Origin: an uncultured Lachnospiraceae bacterium
GTDB lineage: Bacteria > Bacillota > Clostridia > Lachnospirales > Lachnospiraceae
Reading direction: 5' to 3'
DNA: 64,000 nt
NCBI GenBank assembly: GCA_902789735.1
Contig: CADAOZ010000008.1
Location: 124,001 to 188,000 of the forward strand
Made by a program: the position numbers and the translations under genes
Shown: one piece after another, positions 42,238 to 51,474 of the stretch
Layout of the letters: the number at the start of each line of letters is the position of its first letter
Numbering within the stretch: position 1 is the first letter of the stretch
Notes under the pieces: generated by a model
Told to the model about the DNA's origin: nothing
The model's input: only the letters and a program-made list of their open reading frames with translations
Databases searched by the model: none

Positions 42238-43824
42238 TCAGAAGATGCTGAGCAGTTCGCTGTAGGAAGTCAGGGCGCCGTCCGTGTTCTTTGCCAGGAC
42301 CTTCTTGGCCAGCAGTTTGCCGAGCTGTACGCCTTCCTGATCGAAGGAGTTGATGTTCCACGCGAAGCCCTGGAACATGACCTTGTTCTCGAAATGCGCC
42401 AGGATCGCGCCCAGGCTCTCAGGTGTGACCTTGTCGCCTACGATAATGGAAGAAGGCCTGCCGCCCGCGAAATACTTGTTGGGGTTCTCATCGTCTTTGC
42501 CGCAGGCGAACGCCATGATCTGGGCCGCTACGTTGGCGGACAGCTTCTGCTGGCTGGTGCTGCCTTCGATGATGACGTCATTTTCCATCTGGTTGTTCTT
42601 GAAGCCCAGGAACTGGATGGGAACAATGTCTGTGCCCTGATGCAGGAGCTGATAGAAGGAGTGCTGGCCGTTGGTGCCGGGCTCGCCGAAGATCACGGGG
42701 CCGGTCACATAGTCAACGGGCTCGCCGAAGCGGTTGACGCTCTTGCCGTTGGATTCCATATCCAGCTGCTGCAGGTGGGCAGGGAAGCGGATCAGGGCCT
42801 GGGAATAAGGCAGGACTGCTGTGATGCCATAGCCCAGGAAGTTGCGCTCATAAACACCGATCAGAGCGTCGAGCAGGGCAGGATTCTTCCTGATATCAGG
42901 GTTCTTGGCCAGGGCGTCTTCCGCTGCCGCGCCTGCCATGATGCGGTCAAAGATCTCCGGACCGAAGGCCAGGGACAGGATCGCGCCGCCGACACAGGAG
43001 GAGGAAGAATATCTGCCGCCGATGAAATCATCCATATAGAAGGAATCCAGATAAGCGGGGTTGTTGGCCAGAGGGGAGGTCGCGCTGGTAACCGCCAGCA
43101 TATGTTTGGAGGGATCCAGACCTGCCTTCTCCAGAGCGTCCTTGACGAACATTTCGTTGGTCAGGGTCTCCAGTGTGGTACCGGACTTGGAAACAACGAT
43201 AAAGAGGGCATGTGCCAGGTCTGTGCCCGCCAGGACCGCGGAAGCGTCATCAGGATCTACGTTGGAGATGAACTTGGCTTCCATCTTAAGGGTGCCGTTC
43301 ACCTTCGCCCAGTTCTCCAGAGCAAGATACAGGGCGCGGGGGCCAAGGTCGGATCCGCCGATACCGATCTGGACCGCTGTCGTATATTTCTCGCCGTTTT
43401 CATTGACGATCTCGCCCGCATGGACCTTCTTCGCGAATTCGCCGGCTCTCTTCTGCTGCGCCACATAGAAATCTCTCTTGTTCTCACCGTCGATCACAAC
43501 ATCATCACCCAGCTGGCTGCGGCAGAGCTGATGCAGGACTCTTCTCTTCTCACCGGTATTGATGATCTCACCGTTGTAAAGAGCCGCATACTTGTCTGTC
43601 AGCTGCGCTTCATCCGCGAATCCCTGCAGGGCGTCCAGCAGTGTGTCATCGACCTGCTTTGCGGCATAGCTGTAAACAAGACCGTTGGACATGGGAACTT
43701 TGTACTTCGCGACACGTTCCGCGCCGCTTTCGCCGGCCATAGCTGTCTTGACATCTACGGGCGCCTTGGCGATCTCCTGAAGTTTCTTGTAAGACTCTGT
43801 CTTATCAAAATTAATCCACTGCAT
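42238..43824 (-). CDS. pgi: Glucose-6-phosphate isomerase
   Basis: Interconverts glucose-6-phosphate and fructose-6-phosphate. Signature segments are GIGGSDLGPRALYLAL, FIVVSKSGTTLETLTNEMF (phosphate site), GRYSSSSCVGGAILSLAFG and FGEPGTNGQHSFYQLLHQGTD with the catalytic Glu/His. At 528 residues it is the longer, eubacterial/eukaryotic-like type. The ATG at 43824 follows AAGGAGG; 11 extra upstream codons are rejected. The promoter and terminator show a single-gene unit. Confidence 0.96.
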   Translation of the reverse strand: MQWINFDKTESYKKLQEIAKAPVDVKTAMAGESGAERVAKYKVPMSNGLVYSYAAKQVDDTLLDALQGFADEAQLTDKYAALYNGEIINTGEKRRVLHQLCRSQLGDDVVIDGENKRDFYVAQQKRAGEFAKKVHAGEIVNENGEKYTTAVQIGIGGSDLGPRALYLALENWAKVNGTLKMEAKFISNVDPDDASAVLAGTDLAHALFIVVSKSGTTLETLTNEMFVKDALEKAGLDPSKHMLAVTSATSPLANNPAYLDSFYMDDFIGGRYSSSSCVGGAILSLAFGPEIFDRIMAGAAAEDALAKNPDIRKNPALLDALIGVYERNFLGYGITAVLPYSQALIRFPAHLQQLDMESNGKSVNRFGEPVDYVTGPVIFGEPGTNGQHSFYQLLHQGTDIVPIQFLGFKNNQMENDVIIEGSTSQQKLSANVAAQIMAFACGKDDENPNKYFAGGRPSSIIVGDKVTPESLGAILAHFENKVMFQGFAWNINSFDQEGVQLGKLLAKKVLAKNTDGALTSYSELLSIF

Positions 43825-43881
43825 CTGTAACCTCCTTAAATATGTCAGTATTACCAATTAGTTTTTAATCCAACCTAATTA

Positions 43882-43910
43882 AGTATACAAAACCCACATG
43901 TTTTTTTCAA
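43882..43910 (-). promoter_or_regulatory. SigA promoter of pgi
   Basis: TTGAAA (43905-43910), 17 bases, TATACT (43882-43887) on the minus strand. Confidence 0.8.
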
Positions 43911-44107
43911 TGATTCAGGATTAGATGAAAGATATTCCTAATACAATATTTAGATTTCGTTTATAAAAATCCGCGGGCAGGGGACAGAAAACATTTTACC
44001 TTTCTACTGGAAATATGGTACAAAGAAATATAGCAATACATGAGCCGGCTGAAGTACAGCAAAAGTCACGGGAACGGGCCGGCTGTTTTCAATGACAGGA
44101 GACGCCT

Positions 44108-44830
44108 ATGAATATTCTAATCATCCGACACGGAGAACCTGACTACGCCAATGATTCCATTACGGAACGGGGCGCCGATGACGCCCGCAGGCTGGCGGCC
44201 ATCATCGACCGCTATCATATTGATGAATTCTATGTCTCTCCCCTGGGCCGGGCCCGGGCGACCATACAGCCCAGTCTGGACAGGCTGGGCGTCCAGGCAG
44301 AGGTCCTGCCCTGGCTGCGGGAATTCAGCGTGCCCATCCGCAGGCCCGACAAACCGGACAGCCCCATTCCCTGGGACTGGATGCCGGCAGACTGGACCGC
44401 GGAAGAGGATTTTTTTGACGAGTATAAATGGTCCTCGGTCCCGGTCATGCGGGACGCCGGCGTTCCGGAGCGGCTGCGTTTTGTAACAGAGCATCTGGAC
44501 GCCTTCCTGGCAGACCACGGCTATGTACGTGAAGGCCGTAATTATAAGGCAGTATCTCCCAACCACAAAACCGTTGCCTTCTTCTGTCATTTCGGTCTGG
44601 AATCCATCCTGCTGGGCCACCTGCTGCATCTGCCGGTCATGCCCCTCTGGCATGGGACCTGCGCCCTCACCACCTCGGTCACAAAGGTTACGACGGAGGA
44701 GCGTCAGGACGGGACCGCCTGCTTCCGCATGCTCTATTTCGGCGCCCTGCCCCATTTGTGGGAAGCCGGGATCGAACCTGCTTTCGCGGCCCGTTATGTG
44801 GAATGCTTTGAAGATGAAGGCCGTCACTGA
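44108..44830 (+). CDS. Histidine phosphatase (phosphoglycerate-mutase-like)
   Basis: Branch-type histidine phosphatase of 240 residues. LIIRHGEPDY gives the phospho-His motif RHG, and FFCHFGLESILLGHLLHLP supplies the second catalytic His. The long insertion (RRPDKPDSPIPWDWMPADW) distinguishes it from cofactor-dependent glycolytic PGM; I expect a small-molecule phosphatase of unknown substrate. CAGGAGACG precedes the ATG. It stands alone with its own terminator. Confidence 0.88.
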   Translation: MNILIIRHGEPDYANDSITERGADDARRLAAIIDRYHIDEFYVSPLGRARATIQPSLDRLGVQAEVLPWLREFSVPIRRPDKPDSPIPWDWMPADWTAEEDFFDEYKWSSVPVMRDAGVPERLRFVTEHLDAFLADHGYVREGRNYKAVSPNHKTVAFFCHFGLESILLGHLLHLPVMPLWHGTCALTTSVTKVTTEERQDGTACFRMLYFGALPHLWEAGIEPAFAARYVECFEDEGRH

Positions 44831-44849
44831 CTGCCGCCTGTAAAATGTG

Positions 44850-44907
44850 AAGAACGGATGCCATCCGCGCTCTGCCGCAAGGCAGGTAAGGATGACATCC
44901 GTTCTTT
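44850..44907 (+). terminator. Intrinsic terminator
   Basis: AAGAACGGATG pairs with CATCCGTTCTT; the loop contains a nested CTGCC-GCAA-GGCAG hairpin; TTTTGTT follows on the plus strand. Confidence 0.85.
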
Positions 44908-45013
44908 TGTTATGCTGCCGGCAGGTACGGACGCACCGGCGGCAGTTCTCACTGTTCCTGTTATCATATTATCATCATGGATTCCGCCGGAGGTCACGCG
45001 AAAATCCTCTCCG

Positions 45014-45946
45014 TCAGCGGACGATCTGCAGGCTGCCCAGATGGGACTGGGGCACAATGATCTTGAGCTTCTGGCGGATATTGGTCAGCTCCACATAATT
45101 ATGCTCGCCGCCGAATTCGCCGTCTCTGGTCCAGCTGATGGGGTCCTCCGACATGATGGTCAGATGATCGGTCTTAAAATGGTAGATCAGACTGGATTCC
45201 ATGGTATTGTTGCTGAGGGCCTGGAAGATCTCGTTGATCTCAATGGGATTCCTGGGCATTTTGATCAGTGTGACCTCAAACAGGCCGTCGCTGAGATCCA
45301 CGTTGTTGCCGGTAATGTTGGCGAAACCGCCCACGGATTTGGAGTTGGTGATCAGCCCTACCGCGAACTCATCCCTGATATTGATATTCTTTGCCTGTAC
45401 AATGGCCTTATAAGTCCGGATATTGCCCAGGGACATGGCGCCCCGGATAATATAGGCAAAATGTCCCAGGGTATTCTTGAGCTCCTGGGGCGTATCATAA
45501 GAGGTCTCTGTAAACAGGCCGAAGCCGGCTACATAAGTAAAATAGTCCTCCTGATTGAACCGTCCGATATCACAGTTAAAGACCTTGCCGGAAGCAATGA
45601 CTTCCGCGGCTTCCTTCATATCAGAAGGGATTCCCAGCGTGCCGGCAAAATCATTGGTGGTGCCGGAAGGGATATAGCCAATCGGAAGGAAAGGCAGTTC
45701 CCGGTTCTCCATCATACCGGAAACGACTTCGTCCAGGGTCCCGTCACCGCCGGCACAGCAGATATAGAGATATTCATTCTTGCACTCCCTGACAATCCTC
45801 CTGGCGTCTCCGGGCGCTTTGGTCGGATAACATTCCACGCTGTAGCCATGGGAAGAAAGGATGCTGATAATATCCAGCAGGGAATCCCTGATCCTGGACA
45901 TACCTGCCACAGGATTGAAAATGAATAATATCTTTTTCCAGAACAT
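45014..45946 (-). CDS. Diacylglycerol/lipid kinase family protein (YegS/DgkB-like)
   Basis: Soluble lipid kinase of 310 residues. It has the N-terminal FIFNPVAGMSRIRD, the nucleotide motif CAGGDGTLDEVVSG and the PSGTTNDFAGTLGIP segment typical of DagK_cat. The C-terminal domain has the usual GLFEVTLIK strand. Some relatives recycle diacylglycerol for phospholipid synthesis. No lipid gene is adjacent, so the substrate stays open. GGAGG precedes the ATG. Confidence 0.9.
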   Translation of the reverse strand: MFWKKILFIFNPVAGMSRIRDSLLDIISILSSHGYSVECYPTKAPGDARRIVRECKNEYLYICCAGGDGTLDEVVSGMMENRELPFLPIGYIPSGTTNDFAGTLGIPSDMKEAAEVIASGKVFNCDIGRFNQEDYFTYVAGFGLFTETSYDTPQELKNTLGHFAYIIRGAMSLGNIRTYKAIVQAKNINIRDEFAVGLITNSKSVGGFANITGNNVDLSDGLFEVTLIKMPRNPIEINEIFQALSNNTMESSLIYHFKTDHLTIMSEDPISWTRDGEFGGEHNYVELTNIRQKLKIIVPQSHLGSLQIVR

Positions 45947-46292
45947 GTACGGAAACCTCCATCTATTGTCTTACCTGCGCTGCTCCTTTATTCCTGTCCG
46001 GAAATACCATCGGGGATACGATGGCATATTACATCCGGAATACTTTGACGGATACTATCTATCATAACGCAAGTCAGAAAAAAATCCAGTCTTTAGTATG
46101 CCACAACCCCCCTCTTTTGTACCAGTTTTCACGGAAATTTCATAAACAGGACATTCTCAATACACAAATACAGGGACGAAAACCACTGCTGAATGGTCTT
46201 CGTCCCTGTTTCTGTCTGTTATGATTTCCGGCAGCCGGGATCAATACACGACGGCCACACCGCTGTCCGGGCTGCCGCTGCGGTTACCGTTT
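45947..46292. other. Gene-free gap with one hairpin
   Basis: CAGGGACGAA pairs with TTCGTCCCTG (46171-46208), with an inner ACCA/TGGT match. It lies downstream of the glutathione peroxidase gene and may end its transcript, though the minus-strand T run is poor. Nothing else is convincing. Confidence 0.5.
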
Positions 46293-46832
46293 TCAAAGCA
46301 GATCTGTCACGGCTTTCTCGACATCCTTCATTTTGGTGGTAGGCTCATAGCGGGCAACCACATTGCCTTCCCTGTCCACCAGGAACTTGGTGAAGTTCCA
46401 TTTGATCTCCGGGTTGTTCTTATAATCTTTATCGATCTTCTTGAGCATGGCCCCCATCATAATGGCCATGGGACCGGTAAAGCCCTTGAAGCCCTGCTGG
46501 CTCTTCAGATATTTGAACAAAGGCAGCGCATTTTCACCGTTGACATCAGATTTCTTCATCTGATCGAACTGTGTGTGATACTTGAGCGTGCAGAATTCAT
46601 GTACCTCGTCATCCGTACCGGGGGTCTGGCCTGCGAACTGGTTGCAGGGAACGTCTACGATCTCAAATCCCTGCTCATGGTATTTCTCATACATGTCCTC
46701 AAGATCCTTATAATGGGGCGTAAAGCCGCATCCGGTGGCCGTGTTGACGACCAGGACGACCTTGCCCCTGAAATTGGACATGGGGACCTCATTGCCTTTT
46801 CTGTCTGTTACGGAATAATCATAAAAACCCAT
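46293..46832 (-). CDS. Glutathione peroxidase family protein (Cys type)
   Basis: Thiol peroxidase of 179 residues. The active-site motif is NTATGCGFTPHY with Cys where some relatives use selenocysteine; the resolving-type PCNQFAGQTPG and the KWNFTKFLVDREG motif with Trp/Asn complete the triad. In anaerobes such enzymes usually draw electrons from thioredoxin rather than glutathione, which is inference here. A full-consensus promoter lies upstream. Confidence 0.93.
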   Translation of the reverse strand: MGFYDYSVTDRKGNEVPMSNFRGKVVLVVNTATGCGFTPHYKDLEDMYEKYHEQGFEIVDVPCNQFAGQTPGTDDEVHEFCTLKYHTQFDQMKKSDVNGENALPLFKYLKSQQGFKGFTGPMAIMMGAMLKKIDKDYKNNPEIKWNFTKFLVDREGNVVARYEPTTKMKDVEKAVTDLL

Positions 46833-46894
46833 TTCTTACCTCCTGAATTTCTCTCTATATTTGTATATACATGCTGCTTTATCTGTTGCTTAAA

Positions 46895-46923
46895 ATTATA
46901 TTGTACGCAATCTATTTTGTCAA
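46895..46923 (-). promoter_or_regulatory. Consensus SigA promoter of the glutathione peroxidase gene
   Basis: TTGACA (46918-46923), 17 bases, TATAAT (46895-46900) on the minus strand, both hexamers perfect. This suggests strong constitutive expression unless an operator overlaps it. Confidence 0.93.
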
Positions 46924-46983
46924 CTGTTTTCCCGGATTTTTTTCAACATATGCACAGAGTCCCGCAAATCCCGAGCCGGATCC

Positions 46984-47033
46984 AAAAAAACCGGCCCGGA
47001 CCGCAGAACTGGTAATCTGCCGGTCCGGACCGG
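46984..47033 (-). terminator. Terminator of the MarR-ABC operon
   Basis: CCGGTCCGGACCG and CGGTCCGGGCCGG pair around a 17-base loop; TTTTTTT follows on the minus strand. Confidence 0.9.
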
Positions 47034-47044
47034 TGTATATTTTC

Positions 47045-48976
47045 TCAGGCAGACGCCCTGCTGCCTGTGTAGAGCTGGTAGTACTTCTGTCCCAGCTCGA
47101 TCAGTTCGTCATGGGTGCCCTGCTCAATGATCCTGCCCTGCTCGAGGACGACAATCAGGTCGGAGTTGCGGACTGTGGACAGCCGGTGGGCAATGACAAA
47201 AGTGGTCCTGCCCTTCATCAGGCTGTCCATACCGTCCTGGACGATCTTCTCGGTCCTGGTATCAATGGAGCTGGTCGCTTCATCCAGGATCAGGACAGGC
47301 GGATCCGCGATGGCGGCCCGGGCAATGGCAAGGAGCTGCCGCTGGCCCTGGGACAGGTTGGCGCCGTCTCCGGTCAGCTTTGTATTATAGCCCTGGGGGA
47401 GCCTGCGGATAAAGCCGTCCGCGTTGGCCAATCTGGCGGCCGCGTAGACCTCCTCGTCCGTGGCGTCCAGCTTGCCGTAGCGGATGTTTTCCATAACGGT
47501 ATCCGTGAACAGGTGGGTATCCTGCAGGACCATGCCCAGGGACCGGCGCAGATCCAGCTTTTTGATTTTGTTGACATTGATGTTGTCGAAGCGGATCTTA
47601 CCGTCCTGGATATCATAAAAGCGGTTGATCAGGTTTGTGATGGTCGTCTTGCCGGCCCCGGTGGAACCGACCAGGGCAATTTTCATGCCGGGTTTCGCGT
47701 GCAGCCAGACATCATGCAGGACCATCTTGTCATCCGTGTAACCGAAATCCACCCCGTTAAAGGTGACATCGCCCTCCAGAGGCTTATAATCCGTCGTATC
47801 GGTGGCCTGGTGATGATGTTTCCAGGCCCAGCGGCCGGTATGCTCATCGGTCTCGACGATCTGCCCGTCTTCATATTTACAGTTGACCAGCATGACGTAA
47901 CCCTCGTCTGTCTCGGGCTTTTCATCCAGCAGGCGGAAAATACGCTCCGCGCCCGCCAGAGCCATGATGATACTGTTGAACTGCATGGAGACCTGGTTGA
48001 TCGGCATGCCGATATTCTTGGTAAAGGTCAGGAAACTGGCCAGGGCACCCACCGTAAAGCCGACGAACTGGTTGAGGGCCATCAGGCCGCCCACCGTGGC
48101 CGTGACAACGTAATTCAGGTTGCCCATCTGGGCATTGATGGGGCCGATGATGTTGGAATAGGCGTTCGCCTTGAAAGCGCTCTGGTAGAGATTCTCATTC
48201 AGTTCATCAAAGTCCCTGATGTTCTGCTGCTCATGGCAGAAGACCTTGACGACCTTCTGGCCGGCCATCATTTCCTCAATGAATCCGTTGAGTTTACCCA
48301 GGTTCTTCTGCTGGGCCACGAAGTTCCTGCCGGACAGGGAAGTCACCTTGACGGTCAGGAACAGCATCAGGCCGATCATGGCCAGGGTAACAAAGGTCAG
48401 GGGGAGATTCAGGACCACCATCATGGAAAAAATACTGACAATGGTGATAGTGCTGTTGAAGAGCTGAGGGATACTCTGGCTGACCATCTGCCGCAGGGTA
48501 TCGATATCATTGGTATAAACGGACATGATATCCCCGTGGGCGTGGGTATCAAAATACTTGATGGGCAGGCTTTCCATATGGTTGAAAAGCTCGGTCCGCA
48601 GACGCCGCAGGGTTCCCTGGCTGACCTGGATCATGATCCTGGACTGGGTGAACGCGGCCAGTACGCCGATCAGATAAAAACCGGCGACCCGGAGGATGGC
48701 GCCCGCCAGGGGACTGTAATCGGGATCGGCCTGTCCGATCATCGGGGTAATGTAGGCGTCGATCAGGGTCCTTGTGAACATGGTGCCTCTGACATTGGCC
48801 AGCACCGAGATCACGATGCAGGCAAGGACAGCGGCCATATGAAATTTATAATATTTCATTACATAGCTGAGCGTCCGCTTCATGAGCAGGCCCGGGTTCT
48901 CGACTTTGGGCCGGGGGCCGCCCCTGCGGCGGCTGCCGGGTCCTTTATATTCCTTTTCTTTTGCTTCCTGTGCCAT
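47045..48976 (-). CDS. ABC exporter half-transporter, canonical ATPase site
   Basis: Type IV (MsbA/LmrC-D-like) exporter subunit of 643 residues: six membrane helices (about 45-340) followed by an ATPase domain. Walker A GSTGAGKTTITNL, signature LSQGQRQLL and Walker B LILDEATSSID with the catalytic Glu are complete. The Arg/Gly-rich N-terminus (GPGSRRRGGPRPK) is cytoplasmic. It pairs with the gene 15 bases upstream as a heterodimer. The substrate is unknown; a MarR regulator in the operon suggests a drug or toxic compound. Confidence 0.92.
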   Translation of the reverse strand: MAQEAKEKEYKGPGSRRRGGPRPKVENPGLLMKRTLSYVMKYYKFHMAAVLACIVISVLANVRGTMFTRTLIDAYITPMIGQADPDYSPLAGAILRVAGFYLIGVLAAFTQSRIMIQVSQGTLRRLRTELFNHMESLPIKYFDTHAHGDIMSVYTNDIDTLRQMVSQSIPQLFNSTITIVSIFSMMVVLNLPLTFVTLAMIGLMLFLTVKVTSLSGRNFVAQQKNLGKLNGFIEEMMAGQKVVKVFCHEQQNIRDFDELNENLYQSAFKANAYSNIIGPINAQMGNLNYVVTATVGGLMALNQFVGFTVGALASFLTFTKNIGMPINQVSMQFNSIIMALAGAERIFRLLDEKPETDEGYVMLVNCKYEDGQIVETDEHTGRWAWKHHHQATDTTDYKPLEGDVTFNGVDFGYTDDKMVLHDVWLHAKPGMKIALVGSTGAGKTTITNLINRFYDIQDGKIRFDNINVNKIKKLDLRRSLGMVLQDTHLFTDTVMENIRYGKLDATDEEVYAAARLANADGFIRRLPQGYNTKLTGDGANLSQGQRQLLAIARAAIADPPVLILDEATSSIDTRTEKIVQDGMDSLMKGRTTFVIAHRLSTVRNSDLIVVLEQGRIIEQGTHDELIELGQKYYQLYTGSRASA

Positions 48977-48991
48977 GGGCCTCCTCCTTTC

Positions 48992-50728
48992 TTACTGGTC
49001 GAAATCGCCGTTGCCGCCGGTCTGGGATTCATAGACCTCCCGGTAAATGGCGTTGTTCTGCAGCAGGCTGTCAGGCGTATCAAAGCCGTCCACCTGGCCG
49101 TCTTCCATGACGATGACCCTGTCACAGTGCTGTACGCTGGAGATCCGCTGGGCGATGATCAGCTTGGTGGTATCCGGGATCTTCGTATCAAAGGCATGGT
49201 GGATTTTGGCGTCCGTAGCGGTATCGCAGGCGCTGGTGGAATCATCCAGGATCAGGATCCGGGGATTCTTGAGCAGGGCCCTGGCAATGCAGAGACGCTG
49301 CTTCTGGCCGCCGGACACATTGGTGCCGCCCTGTTCAATATAGGTGTTATAGCCATCGGGCAGGCAGTCAATGAACTCATCGGCGCAGGCCAGCCGGCAG
49401 GCTTCCCGGCATTCCTCTTCGGTGGCGTCAGGATTGCCCCAGCGCAGGTTGTCATAAATGGTCCCGCTGAACAGGACATTCTTCTGCAGGACAACAGAGA
49501 CCTGGTTGCGCAGGGCTTCCATATCATAGCTCCGGACATCCAGTCCGCCCACCCGGACACTGCCCTCCGTCACATCGTAGAGGCGGCTGATCAGGTTGAC
49601 CAGGCTGGATTTGGCGGAACCGGTGCCGCCGATGATGCCGACCGATTCTCCGGACCGGATCTGCAGGTTGATATCCTTGAGGACCGGCTCGCCCGCATCC
49701 TGGCGGTAGGAAAAGCTGACATGATCAAATTCGATGCTGCCGTCCCGGACTTCCGTGACCGGATTTTCGGGATTGCGCAGGCTGCTCTCCTCATTGATGA
49801 CTTCCGCGATACGGTTGGCACTGGCGCTGGACATGGTGATCATAATGATGACCATGGAGACCATCATCAGGTTCATCAGGATATTCATACAGTAGGTCAG
49901 CAGGCTCATCAGGTTACCGGTGGTCAGCGTCTCGGCTATGATCATATGGGCGCCTGTCCAGCTGATCAGCAGGATACAGATGTAGACGACACCCTGCATG
50001 ACCGGCATGACCGTGACCATGTTGTTCTCCGCCTTGACGAACATTTTGAAGATATTTCCGGCCGCCCGGGCAAATTTGTCCTTTTCATAATCCTCCCGGA
50101 CAAAGGCCTTGACCACGCGGATGGAGGTGACATTCTCCTGGACGCTCTCATTGAGGGCATCGTATTTCTCGAAGACCTGGCGGAAATACTGATGGGTCCT
50201 GGACATCATAAAGGCCATAAAAGCCGCCAGGACAGCCACCGCGACCAGATAGATCACCGCGATCCTGGGGCTGATGATAAAGGACATGGCCATGGCTACG
50301 ATCATGGACATGGGAGCCCGCATGGCCATACGCAGGATCATCTGGTAGGCGTTCTGCAGGTTGGTCACATCCGTTGTCAGCCTGGTGACCAGGCCGGAAG
50401 TGGAAAAACGGTCAATGTTGGCAAATGAAAAGGTCTGTATATTGTCGAACATGGCCTTGCGCAGGTTCCTGGCAAAGCCCGCGGAAGCCATGGCGCCGAA
50501 ATAGCCGCCCATGATACCGCAGAAAAGGCCGATCAGGGCCACCGCGATCATCTTGCCGCCCGTCGCCAGTATATAGGGCATATTGCCGCCGTTGATTCCG
50601 TAATCGACGATATTTCCCATCAGGACAGGGATGATCATCTCACAGATTACTTCCAGTATCATAAATAATGGCGTCAGTATGGAAGGCAGTTTAAACTCCT
50701 TTACCTGCGCCAGCAGCGTCTTCAGCAT
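48992..50728 (-). CDS. ABC exporter half-transporter, degenerate ATPase site
   Basis: Partner subunit of 578 residues with six membrane helices and one ATPase domain. Walker A reads GGTGSAKSSLVNL (Ala for the usual Gly), and Walker B is LILDDSTSACD, where Asp replaces the catalytic Glu. That is typical of the non-hydrolysing site in heterodimeric exporters such as BmrC/D and TM287/288. The start overlaps the end of the marR gene by 7 bases, so translation is coupled. Confidence 0.92.
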   Translation of the reverse strand: MLKTLLAQVKEFKLPSILTPLFMILEVICEMIIPVLMGNIVDYGINGGNMPYILATGGKMIAVALIGLFCGIMGGYFGAMASAGFARNLRKAMFDNIQTFSFANIDRFSTSGLVTRLTTDVTNLQNAYQMILRMAMRAPMSMIVAMAMSFIISPRIAVIYLVAVAVLAAFMAFMMSRTHQYFRQVFEKYDALNESVQENVTSIRVVKAFVREDYEKDKFARAAGNIFKMFVKAENNMVTVMPVMQGVVYICILLISWTGAHMIIAETLTTGNLMSLLTYCMNILMNLMMVSMVIIMITMSSASANRIAEVINEESSLRNPENPVTEVRDGSIEFDHVSFSYRQDAGEPVLKDINLQIRSGESVGIIGGTGSAKSSLVNLISRLYDVTEGSVRVGGLDVRSYDMEALRNQVSVVLQKNVLFSGTIYDNLRWGNPDATEEECREACRLACADEFIDCLPDGYNTYIEQGGTNVSGGQKQRLCIARALLKNPRILILDDSTSACDTATDAKIHHAFDTKIPDTTKLIIAQRISSVQHCDRVIVMEDGQVDGFDTPDSLLQNNAIYREVYESQTGGNGDFDQ

Positions 50729-51219
50729 TCTTCCGTCTCCTCCCGTTTCTCTGCTTCTGTCTGTTCCTGCTCCAGCTGCTTCAGATTGTCATAGATCCTG
50801 TCCAGATCTTTGGTAAAGCGGGCCGTCTCCTCCCGGGTAAAGCCTTTGACCATCTGCTCCTGCAGGCGGTGGATCCATTCATGGCCGCATGTGACCAGTT
50901 CACGGGCCTGGTCTGTCGCGACCACATTGCGGAAACGCTTATTGCCGGGATTGACGACACTGGTCACCAGCTCCTTTTCCTGCAGGCGCCTGACCAGGCC
51001 GATGCATGTAGGATGGGTGATCTGCAGGGCTTCTCCCAGCTCTTTCAGTGTGACCTCATGGTCTTCACTGATCAGAAGGTAATGCAGGACAGCGATCTGC
51101 GAGAATGTCATGTCCGATTTTTTCATGACATCATTGATCTGCTGTTCAAACAGCTTATTGACTTTTTTGAGTTTATAGCCCAGCGGCTCCTCCTGAATAT
51201 CATGGCGGCAGAACCCCAT
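50722..51219 (-). CDS. MarR-family transcriptional regulator
   Basis: Winged-helix repressor of 165 residues. HTH region: MTFSQIAVLHYLL, TLKELGEALQITHPTCIGLVRRLQEKELV; the wing is NPGNKRFRNVVAT; a long C-terminal helix allows dimer formation. First gene of marR-ABC-ABC. CAGGAGG precedes the ATG. An 18-bp palindrome 35 bases upstream is the likely operator, so the protein probably represses its own exporter operon until a ligand binds. Confidence 0.93.
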   Translation of the reverse strand: MGFCRHDIQEEPLGYKLKKVNKLFEQQINDVMKKSDMTFSQIAVLHYLLISEDHEVTLKELGEALQITHPTCIGLVRRLQEKELVTSVVNPGNKRFRNVVATDQARELVTCGHEWIHRLQEQMVKGFTREETARFTKDLDRIYDNLKQLEQEQTEAEKREETEEC

Positions 51220-51253
51220 ACCATCCTCCTGTCAGATCCGATTTTCTTATTTA

Positions 51254-51271
51254 TATGTAGCAGGCTACATA
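51254..51271. promoter_or_regulatory. Putative MarR operator
   Basis: TATGTAGC-AG-GCTACATA, a perfect 8-bp inverted repeat in the region between marR and the following gap, of the size MarR dimers bind. Confidence 0.65.
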
Positions 51272-51474
51272 AAGCAAATCAATCTTACTCGCATAAAGCC
51301 CCGATGTCAATAAGGGAACAGGGATTCATCCTATATATGGCCGTATGAAAATGTTTATTAAATTTTAATAAAATAAATGGGAGTTTTTTGCCGGAACCGG
51401 CATTTTTATAAGAACAGATTCCGCTAAAGAAAATACTCAGAAAAAGGGAAAAAGCGGAAAAACAGGCTGGGATT

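Noticed and set aside
46293-46832. Selenocysteine at the glutathione peroxidase active site
   Set aside because: The active-site codon is TGC (Cys), so no UGA recoding is needed.
46871-50428. An 1185-codon plus-strand open frame across the ABC exporter genes
   Set aside because: Antisense shadow of two clearly recognisable transporter genes; composition (His, Asp, Gln rich) is not protein-like.
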